DNA from: Steromphala cineraria
Lineage: Eukaryota > Mollusca > Gastropoda > Trochida > Trochidae
Length of the DNA: 64,000 bases
Direction of reading: 5' to 3'
NCBI GenBank assembly: GCA_916613615.1
Contig: OU744723.1
Span: 63,186,239 to 63,250,238 of the forward strand
A model generated the notes under the pieces. It was not told the origin of the DNA and searched no databases. It was given only the letters and a program-made list of their open reading frames with translations. The number at the start of each line of letters is the position of its first letter. The first letter of the stretch is position 1. The position numbers and the translations under genes were made by a program. Shown piece after piece: positions 54,183 through 64,000 of this stretch.

Positions 54183-57100
54183 CTGTTTGCCGTCTCACAA
54201 AGGCCTCCTAAATTTAGGAGGTCGTAGCATATACGACCTTGTATACGACCCTCTTACGGCATGCTCTACGACCGTTTCACAACGGGGTTGTATGCATGTC
54301 GTACAAAGGGGTTGTAAATCCATGTCGTATATCCAGTAAAAGGTACTTCGTTGCATAGCATCCCATAAGCTAACATGTGCAGTGATTATCTTTGAGACAT
54401 TGTTTTGGGCCAGTAACTGATTATAAAGTAAACCTAATAGAGTTACTTGTACTAACACATCAGTGATTCCAACAAAATAGGCAATCAATAATATTCTGTG
54501 TGGCAATAACAGGTAAGTTTATTCACAGCTTATGAATATTAAAGACTATATTTTATCATCAAGTGCAGTTTGTTGATATCTAAATCATGTTTATCTGCCA
54601 CCATATGTGGAAATAAGGAAAGATAATCACTATTACAGAATAACACATTTGGAAGACAAAATTACGGAAGAAGAAATAAAGGAGTCTATACATGGCCTTG
54701 TGAATGGGAAATCTCCTGGCCAAGACGGTATTCCCCCAGAACTTTTTAAATTAACAAGTGTTTTCTTCATCAAACACCTCATAATGCTTTTCAATAAAGT
54801 ACTTGACAGTGGAACTTTCCCAGCGGAATGGAATAATGGAATGGTCATCCCAATCTTCAAATCAGGAGACCCTAACGACCCAAATAATTATAGGGGTATT
54901 TCGCTTTTAAACGTAATGGGGAAGATATTCATGGATATTGTCGAAAAGAGGTTGCGAAAATGGGTAGATACAAACGAACTTATATCAGAAAGTCAAGCGG
55001 GATTTCGTCCTGGATATTCTACAGCAGACCATTTATTCACGCTTCAAGCACTTTGCTCAAAATATCTTTGTAAATCAAAAGGCAGATTTTACTGCTGTTT
55101 CATAGATTTCGGAAAAGCATTTGACTTGGTGGACAGGAAAAGAATGTTGACTTTACTGCTCCAAAAAGGGTGTCATGGAAAACTGTTAACACTTCTCAAA
55201 AACATGTATTCATCAATCAAAGCTTGTGTGAAAGTACAGGTCAAACAACTCAGTTATTTTCAACATCTCAGCCAGCTGCTATTTATTCTATTTATAAATG
55301 AACTTGTAGCTGCCATGTACAAATCTTCTGCTAGTGGAATATTTGTTACCCAAGATATTGAAGACTTGATGCTCCTTCTTTTTGCAGACGACGTTGTGTT
55401 ATTTGCGTCGACAATCATCAATCTACAGAAACAGCTTAACACACTGGAGGCATATTGCGCGGATTCAGGGCTGCAGCTGAACTTAAATAAAACCAAGGTT
55501 ATAGTTTTTAGAAACGGTGGAAAATTAGCAAATAAGGAAAAATGGACTTATAAAGGACTCCCTATAGAAACAGTTACCTACTATAAATACCTCGGAATCA
55601 TCTTCTCATCACGCCTAGTTTGGACCAAAGCTTGTGACACTCTCGCCTATCAGGCCAGCAGAGCATGCCTTGCAGTAAACAGGATTCTGCAGACAAATTC
55701 TGAAATTTCATTTTCAACCGCCTGTACCATTTTCGATAGAAAAGTTTTACCAATCCTCCTTTATGGAGCAGAAGTGTGGGGATGTACGTTTTCAGCCTCT
55801 ATCGAAAAAGTCCAGACAAACTTCTTTAAACATCTCTTCAAAGTTGGAAAGTTCGCTTCAAACAAAGCAATTTTAGGCGACACCGGTAGACATCTAATTT
55901 TTGTGTCTACTCAAGTAAAAGCCGTCAAGTATTGGATAAAAGCAGTACGAATGCCATCTGATCGCTTACCACACCAGTGTTACCGAATGCTTAAATCCCT
56001 TGTTGATACAGGAAAAAGAAATTGGACATCCGGAATACGAGAAACTTTGTTTAGAATAGGATTTTCACATGTATGGATTGCGCAGGATGTTGGGGATTTA
56101 AATATGTTTCTATCATGTCTATTACAACGCCTGAAAGGCATTGCACTTCAAAACTGGCATCAAGAAATAAGCAGTTCAAACTACCTAACGCATTACGCTT
56201 CATTAAAGTTCTCATTGGAAAAGGAATCATACATCGATAACATCAGGAACAAACAGCTATTAAGAGTCTATTTCAAGTTCAGAGCATCTTTAACTAACTT
56301 TAAAATAAATGCAACTAGAAGGAAGAAAAGTGCACCCTCAATTAACCCTACCTGTGATAACTGTAACTTGAAACTGCCTGAAGATGAACACCACGTATTT
56401 TTCGTTTGTGATAAATATAATGGAGCCAGGTCCTTATACATACAGAGTCTACAATCATTCTACAAAGGCCCACTCAACATCCAAACAATCTTCACGTCGC
56501 ACAGCAGCAATGTACAGAATTTAACAGCAATTTTCCTACGCCAACTTTTTACATTAAGATCTAAATGCAATGAATCAAAATGATCACGTTTAAATCAATA
56601 CTGTATCTGTCAACTGTATTATAGGTCTTATGGCCAAAATATTACTGAATAAACAATTTGAATTTGAATTTGAATAACACATTAACATTGAGTATTTAAA
56701 TATATATGAAATGATGAGTAAAGTGGATGGACTATTTTAGTCTTTATATTACAAAAAATGTTATTTGATTATTTCAAACTCCTGTGCTGGTGTAGTTTCT
56801 TGAGGTAGGATCTTTTAGGGATATAACCATTTGAAAAAATAAAGCTTGTCTGTCAGTCCTTCAACTGGCTACTTTTTAGTCAGGACTGGTAATTTTTCAA
56901 ATGTTTTCTTTATTTTCATTAAGGAATTGACCAATTAATTTTAAGATCAGGTTTCCAGTCTATTTCAACTACACTGATAGACATTTGATTAAATACTCAT
57001 AGTAAATGCTAAAAAGCAGTTGCTAAAACATAAATAAATACAAAAATAGACAAAGTATATATATTATTTATGAATTTAATTCTAAATATTTTTCTACATT

Positions 57101-58103
57101 TTCTCTTAATCATATCAATATTTTATTGTAAATTCTGATTTCATACAGCTGAGCTTGAATATGCATAGAAAATTTAAGCTAGAAACATCTGTGGCTTTTT
57201 AAATGAACTGACCATTTTTTTAAAATCTAAAAACAGATGAACTTATTTCACCGAGAAAATGTAAAAAAGAAAGTACAAGAACTACTAAATTTCATTGAAG
57301 AAATATAATTTACACTAATACAATGCAATTATAAACGACAAATCGTCATAAAATTATATTCTTGAAAACAAGAGCCTATATAAAGTCTAGAAAAGTGACC
57401 AGCAAAGTGACGCTTCATCACAAATATCGAGCCTACTATCTACGAATTAAAGGCTAAGCTACCAGTTTGTTTGCTATTAATTCTTTTTTCCCTTGCCAAT
57501 CATTCACTAACGAAAAACGTAAAAATTATCTTCGAACATTATTAATGTTATTAAGTGTGCGGTACATTTAAGAAGCATTGTACTGAATAGACATCCTTGA
57601 ATGTTACGAGTGATTGTTGACTTTGAAAGGTGAAGGTCACAGAACCGGCAGTCGCCGCAGTTTTAAACGACTTGTTGCATGAATATGATTTCGTGAAAAT
57701 GACATTGTCAGGCATGTCGGACCCTTTAACTACAGTTTTAAAAACTATTGTGACCCAGACATAACTCAATACCGTATGAATGACTTATTTTCAACTACAA
57801 GAGTTTGGTTGTGAATGAAAAGATTGAAGTTCTGACGAATTTTTACTAGACAAAATGTTCGGAAACACAGATAGACTATGATTTTTTTTAGTCAAAGCGG
57901 GAGCTTGCCGCCATGTTTTTTTAATAATTTACGACGTCCTAAATGATTTAGGACAAGTCAATCGGGGTCCTAAATTTTGGGCCGTTTACAATGCAGTGTA
58001 AATTTAGGGGCTCTTTGTGAAACGGGTAAAAATTGTAAGAGGTGGGCTACGACCTGCTTTACGAGGTCGTAGCGGTAAGAGGTCTTTGTGAAACGGGCTA
58101 CAG
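54183..58103. mobile_element. TIR element inserted in copy B, carrying a LINE
   Basis: The ends are imperfect inverted repeats: CTGTTTGCCGTCTCACAAAG on the left and CTGTAGCCCGTTTCACAAAG as the complement of the right end, followed by gaccTc-type matches and further GTCGTAG/TACGACC-rich inverted pieces at both ends. The corresponding site in copy A (47,555-47,570) is empty, which fixes this as an insertion of about 3.9 kb. No transposase is seen. The middle holds a LINE RT (54607-56583). The stretch 56680-57880 is AT-rich with nothing recognised. Superfamily not assigned. Confidence 0.65.
54607..56583 (+). pseudogene. LINE ORF2 reverse transcriptase, motif B damaged
   Basis: A 658-codon open frame with no endonuclease (5' truncated). 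RT motifs: VNGKSPGQDGIPPELFK, NNYRGISLLNVMGKIF, ESQAGFRPGYSTADHLF, CCFIDFGKAFDLVD (motif A), LLLFADDVVLFAS (motif C, about 55390), YKYLGIIFSSRLVW, PILLYGAEVWGC. The C-terminal domain ends with CDNCNLKLPEDEHHVFFVC. The segment that should hold the GVRQGC motif reads KQLSYFQHLSQLLFILFINE, several residues short, so polymerase activity is unlikely despite the open frame. The 3' end is at about 56677, with gaataaac and (TTTGAA)3. It is closely related in layout to the LINE at 4.5-7.1 kb, but a separate copy. Confidence 0.85.
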
Positions 58104-61100
58104 TATTACCCAGCATGCCATACTTACCAAATATGAAGTTTTTGAAGATGGTGAAAATTTGGTAGTGACACGTGACACTTGACACTAGCTTAAAGGTGTA
58201 GGAGCCATTATAGAACTAGGTATTTCAATATTTATGATAAATTGTTTTCTTCTGTTCCCCTCGTAAGTTTTGAAAATCAATGCGACCCTTTCATATCTGT
58301 AAAGTAAAACCTCAATTCATGTTAATCCTAGTGATGCATATTAACTATACTAATCAATGTAAAATATTGTCTTATTGCATTAATATTGTTAAATTAGAGT
58401 GAATGTTGAGTTCATTGTTTTTCTATCCCTGCTATACCACCAGTGTTTGATGTAGCAACCTGGCCTCCGTTACATGGCAATCACATTTTCCAAAATGCAC
58501 GTGCATGGCATGCTCACGCCGGGCTCGTGTCGGTAATCTTGTATGAGAGTAAACTGGATTAAAGGTGTGAAGTCTGTTTTCTGCTGTTGTGGCCTCTTCC
58601 ATGGATACAAACTCTATTTATATTTTAATATATTAAATGTCAAATTGTAATTATCTGATAATATTTCTCAAATGATTTGGATAGATTCCAATCAATCACT
58701 GTTATATTGACAAAGATTTTTTTCACTTTGTTTCTTTTTGGGCAGAGTACAGCATTCACATTATTACAAATTAATATGTCATATGCAAACAGACAAGATA
58801 AAATTGTTTAACTTAAATAAACATAAAGTAAGATTAATTCTTAACTCAAGGCTGAATAATGCATATTGGTACAAGCTTCAAGCCACAAGCTTATCATTGT
58901 CACAATATGACTGGTGTAAGTCCTAGGTTATCATGTGCCCTGTGGTACCTCTTTTTTAAATCAGTTTTTAAGAAATGAAAATAAATTATGTGAAAGCAAT
59001 AAGATACATTTAATCACCAGATGACATTTGATCTAAGCTGATATTTATATCTGACTCGAGAAAAGTAATCTGGAATGAGAAGCATAATACAAAACCTTAT
59101 TTCGGAAGATAGAACAAACATATTCAATATTTTTTGTAATGGTTAAGTTTTTCATTTTAAGGTAACCTATATTTAGACAAAAGCAGGCGGCCTAAATTAC
59201 AGGGGAAGAGTAGAAATTCAAACAGGTACACAAAAGACTTAAGATATTTGATCAGCTTCAACATTCATAAATCAACCTGACCTGTATCTACTAAAGCTGA
59301 TAAGGGGTTCATAGTCCAGTTTGTCTATGCACAGATATTATCGAATGCTCTCGGTCGTCAGATAAATAATTTCACTGTTAATGTATTAACATCTAAAACG
59401 TTTTGGTTCTTACAACAATATGTCATGATTCTATATATGTTCTCGTTAGACCATTGCTACTTACAAACTGTAGTCACAGTTACATGGAAATATTACCTGT
59501 TCACAAAAACGTTAAATTTGTATTTAATCAAAAATATATTAATCATACAAAGGGATAAGGAACGAGACATACAATTCCATATTAGAGCCATCACATCTAT
59601 ATGTGTGTTATCTTATCTTATCTTATCTTATATATTTTCTTAGAGCATATAAATCCTTATTACATTCATTGATATGAGAGTACTGCATTTTCATAAACAT
59701 ACTTTTCACAGGCTAACACAAGGTATATACACCACAATAGATCTTAGCATTATTACACCAGACCTAGTTAAAGGAAAATCCCAATGAAAAATGAAAAAGA
59801 GCCTTTTGAAACAATGTTATTGAGAAATCCTTTTACTCAGGCCTGTAGTACATTAATATATAGGTCACACCATTGAGGTATTTGCTTTTAAAACATTCTT
59901 TCTACACAACGTTGCATTAATCAATAAGCTGAGTTTCAATTGTCTGCTCTGAACCAAATCAACCAATTTAACCTTTGACAAAGTTAAAAAATTTTAGAGA
60001 TTATATTTTCCACAAATAAATATATTGTTTTACTAATTATCCTTGATAATATACTACATGTCTTTAGGCAGGAACACTACTGCCAAAGGCAATAAGCAGA
60101 ATTCATCCAGAAATATATAGGCAGTAAGCTTACTACCAGCTTTAGGCAATGAAACACTACTTAGACAGTAGCTTCTTACCACGTGAGTAAAATTATTGCC
60201 TGATTCCCCTTATTGCTGCTAACATATATACATCGATAGGTTCTGTTGTAACTGAGTATTGCTTTTTCTTAAAAATGACAAGACTTCCATTTGTTCCATC
60301 TGGGTAACTAAATAGTATGATGTGTTATCATTTCAAAAGCTGTATATCTGCCAGTTTCAACAGTTTATGAGATGAATAACGAATACAGGATAAAATAGTG
60401 CGAAACCCCCTTACGTCAATTTTAAAAGGGAGGTTTCCAAACATATTTCTTGGTTTTATTTTCTATAATAAAAACATATAGTTGATTACATCATGAATTC
60501 TATCCAGGATTGTAGATATTATCTTTCATTCTTGATTGACAATTTGATTGTGAATAAATGTGACCCTCACCCTATTTTGTTTAGAAGTTCTAGATCTAAC
60601 GAGTTACGTTACAGCTACACCTAACATTATCTTAACTAAAATTATTTAAGTTGACAGTAGATGAGAATATATTGCTAGGCAAAATATTTTTTATAGTTTT
60701 GAGAAATTCGTTCATAACCACAAAATTGTATACAGTATACTGTAAATAGGTTTACAAATAACATACTCTCCAAAAAAGAAACACATAATGTAGGTGAATT
60801 TTAGAATTTGTTACACATGTAAAAATAAACAAACAATTCAAATTTCCTTCCAAAACGTCCTTGTTATATGATGGCTTACAGGTTATGTGCACCAAATAGA
60901 CAATTTTGTTGTTGTTTCTTTGAGACTCATTCGAAGATTTGTTTGAAAAACATTATTTAGAAAAAATCTTAAGAAGTGTGCATCAAAATGTTGCCATTGT
61001 TTATGGTGGCTTTAAAGAACACAAGAAGTTGAGTTTAAAAATCAAGATCTACCTAAGAAACTCTACAAGACTTTGGTTTAGTAAAGTAACAAATTCGTAT

Positions 61101-63185
61101 TTGGTTGATACAGTGTGATGATGTGGGATGCAATATTCAGCACACAAAGATCTGGTTAATTGTCGGTTCTGAAGAATTCGAAAAACAAATCACAACATCA
61201 ACAACGACCATGAACATCATTTGCTACAGATTATTGACTGACAAAGGGAGTGTTTTGAGCAAGATAACTTGAATTCACTTGCAGAGCATCAGGTGGCTAA
61301 TTAGCCTGCCTTATTAAAGTAAAGAAGTTGTTAATGCTTTCTAAAACACTAGATTTTGTGGTAACCGGAATACGAAAAGATAACTAAAACTAGCGTTATT
61401 GTCCTGGCGTACTCTTTGTCTATAGACATGTAAATTTTCGCTTTAATACCATTGGAATTAAGTGACATTTTGGGATTTTAAGGTGAATCTTTGAAAGATT
61501 ACATATGTGTTTCTTTTTTTTTGGAGAGTACTGTATGATGTCAGATATAAAATGTAAATAAAATTCAGGAAATGTGTCTATCACGATCAAAAAATAATTC
61601 ATGAAGGAATATTTATAGGCCCATAAAACGTCCTTCATCTCGGTGTATTGTTAAAGAAATTACCTAAATCTAGGTCAAAACATAATTCGAAGGAATAAGA
61701 TTTGCGTTTTAACAAGCAATTTGCATTGGAATGTAACAATATGCCAACAAATCTTTGGTATTTTCTTATTTCTGAGACAATTATTCGGACTATTGAACTT
61801 GGTTGCAGAATGATCTATCACTATGGAATTGCATAAGTTTCGAGTTACCCTTTGGAACTGCACCTTAATCCACGTTTTGCCTTCGCTTGACAATATTTGA
61901 CCGAGGAGCGAACATATGGTATTACAAATGTTGGCTGTAAATTTGAATTTCAATAAACACGTCCCTCCCTCAGAACGCTCACTTGTTTGGGTTTCAATAA
62001 TTCCACATTAGGGTTTTCCAACTTTATGAATAGGAGTTTTCGCTGGCTTTCATTACGCTGAACATTTCTACAACAGAGCATGTCTTAGTGGTTACTTTTG
62101 ACAAATTATTTTACCTAAATAAGATTAACGTGATCCGAGGTGAACTCTTATTGTTGTCAATTCCAAACAAGATTCTCATTTACAGGCACTATTATCTCTG
62201 ATTGCAATGCAAATTTACAGGGAAAAACATCCATGTGCTGGTTTAAAAGATTAAAGATTAAAAGTAAATGGAAAATAATGCAACCAATTTATCATTTAAC
62301 AAGATATGATTGATTGATGAATATTTTCTAGTAATAAATTTGGTTGCATTTGCCCGTTGAAACTGCAACTAATCTAAAACATTTCATTTTGACTTTACGT
62401 CCTGCAACCAAGTTCAAGGATTTATTGTTATAAAATTTATTATTTCACCTACTAGAATAACATCATTTGAATAATTTTGAAGGGAAATGTTGCATTTTGT
62501 TGTTGTTCTATTTACCCTGTCATTCAGACCCCAACTACTCTGAAGCTAAAAGTTTAGGATTATGCAATATGCCGAAACACATTGAAATATGAGCAAACCT
62601 TCCAGCCGTCACATATAGCCTCAACCATACTAGATATGATAAACTGAATGATTCTTATTTCCTAACAAAGTTACAAACAGAAAGTCGTATTGGATATATC
62701 ATCAAGTTCTATTCAATAGCAAGGGTTACAAAGTACAGGCAGATAACGTGAAATCACTTACACTGATTATCAACTTGAGTTACAGCAGACACACTAGTTA
62801 TTCCTTTGGGCCTCCATTGAAACACAGTGTAAACTGTGCATTGACGAGAGTATGCTGAAAACAACGTCCTGCCACTGCTAGCTACAGTGAGTCAGAAACC
62901 TGAATCTTAAGGTGACGTACTTATGATCATGTGACACGATTGCGACCCGGATTATCGATATGCATGGGGAAATAGAATCGTTCATAGTAATCTTCTGGTG
63001 TGAAAAATACATACACTTGACACTTACACCTTATTGCTCACCTCTTTGCCAACTTATTTCGTCTTCCATTAAATCTTGTTATCAACAACGTAATATCCTT
63101 AATATCATGATATACAACCAAAGCCATACAATCAGATAGTTCAATTTCACAGCATATAAACACACAATGACGTCCATTGATTATT
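58104..63185. repeat. Segmental duplication, copy B right part
   Basis: Counterpart of 47565-52410 with scattered substitutions and the private indels listed for copy A. A (TCTTA)n microsatellite is longer here (59609-59634) than in A (49083-49100). The ends past 63185 no longer match. No supported gene. Confidence 0.85.
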
Positions 63186-63610
63186 TTATTGAACGTCTAT
63201 GTAATAATGTTTTCGTTTGAATCTGCTGAAAAAGTTAAAATCTATTCAATTTGTATCGTTTGTTTTAACTTAACAGGTGAACTATTGGTCCAGACACGTA
63301 ATTTAACCATTTGTTGTTTTTCACACATTTAAAAGTGTGTTATCTATGACAGTAAAATCCAGGGTAGTTTCAAATAAACCGTTTCTGGTTTCTAAAAACG
63401 ATCAGAGAGAGCTCAACCTAAGCTCATTATAATATTGTCTCTCTCCTCTGTACAATGTTTGCTGATACAGCCAATGCTGCTTAAACTTCTGATGGGGTAT
63501 CAAATCAACATTGATACATCTATGAACGATCACACATGTAGGTTATGTAAACAAAATTCATTTCTGGTGAAATCATCAGGTGTTGGCAAGTCTTATCATG
63601 GAGAGATGCA
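63186..63610. other. Unassigned sequence
   Basis: AT-rich, no supported gene or repeat. The frame at 63435 has a CRLCKQNSF stretch but no family I recognise and it runs into the GA tract. Confidence 0.25.
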
Positions 63611-63611
63611 T

Positions 63612-63614
63612 CGG

Positions 63615-63650
<36 letters not shown>

Positions 63651-63692
63651 GGGAGAGGGGGGGGGAGAGGGGGGAGAGGGGGGAGAGAGAGC
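63612..63692. repeat. (GA)n tract
   Basis: About 80 bp of gagaga with ggggg interruptions, similar to 52860-53098. Confidence 0.95.
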
Positions 63693-63873
63693 TTCCTTAT
63701 CAATCATACCGCACAGACACGAAGCCATCTTGACTCTGTATATCGCCCTAACAACGGTATTTACACAACCTACTTTAGCAACTTGCTCATATCAACAACG
63801 TTACTCAACGCTCTCATACATCCAAGATTTGACTGTACAAATTCAAATCAATGGGTGTCATTTAAACGTTAAT

Positions 63874-64000
63874 TTAACCCTCCCGATGCATCGATATTTT
63901 TCTGCTCTATTCATAGGTTGCACAAAATCATTTACTCCGGGACTGCTACCGGAAGTCAGCCATTTTAGTGGACAAGCAACCCACTCGGCTAAGCAATGAT
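63874..64000 (+). mobile_element. Possible piggyBac-type terminus, cut by the window edge
   Basis: TTAA at 63874-63877 is followed by CCCTCCCGATGCATCGATAT and TTTTCTGCTCTA, similar to the left end of the 34.0-kb MITE (CCCTTACGATGCGGCTATAT, TTTTTGCTCTA). The other end would lie beyond the window. Confidence 0.4.

Noticed and set aside
1..64000. tRNA or rRNA genes
   Set aside because: None recognised by eye; short ones in decayed repeats could be missed without a covariance-model scan.

Overview
This is animal genomic DNA, most likely from a mollusc. Supporting signs are the recurring GGGAGATAACTC motif, LINEs (non-LTR retrotransposons) whose ORF1 opens with a 2A-type NPGP peptide, two DIRS-type retrotransposons, and an nSTAND3-like NTPase of a kind expanded in molluscs. 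This assignment is inference; there is no rRNA, tRNA or mitochondrial marker. About three quarters of the window is transposable-element sequence, much of it nested and broken.

Region 1 (about 1-22.4 kb, minus strand) holds the only convincing host gene. Its exons carry good GT/AG signals and agree in phase: 22328-22368, 21935-21970 (36 nt), 21699-21731 (33 nt), 20258-21417 (P-loop STAND NTPase), 13442-13745 (acidic Ser/Gly repeat), 1593-1718, and a probable last exon ending at a stop at 1066. The intron at 13746-20257 is almost entirely one DIRS element with inverted terminal repeats (ITRs) and an internal complementary region (ICR). The intron at 1719-13441 is packed with a LINE ORF1 fragment carrying 2A (2.3-3.2 kb), a mariner (3252-4522), a 5'-inverted (twin-primed) 2A LINE (4.5-9.5 kb) and a decayed LINE (9.85-13 kb).

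Region 2 (22.4-35.8 kb) has truncated LINE 3' ends (23.5-25.6 kb). A second, plus-strand DIRS element follows (25640-30397), whose 3' part is tandemly duplicated to 31867. Then come a 46-bp-arm hairpin, a 610-bp Mutator-like MITE with a 9-bp target duplication, and a piggyBac-type MITE flanked by TTAA.

Region 3 (35.8-45.9 kb) is a broken Gypsy/Ty3-type LTR retrotransposon on the minus strand. Its pol keeps RT and RNase H remnants and a GPY/F module, ends in a canonical PHD finger, and lacks the integrase catalytic core. A 1.49-kb TA-flanked TIR element sits in its leader. A second 5'-inverted LINE fragment lies at its right edge.

Region 4 (46-64 kb) is a local segmental duplication: copy A is about 46.35-52.4 kb and copy B is 53.1-54.18 plus 58.1-63.2 kb. 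Copy B is interrupted by a 3.9-kb TIR element that itself carries a LINE reverse-transcriptase ORF. I recognise no host gene there. (GA)n and G-run tracts and the start of another piggyBac-like terminus complete the window.
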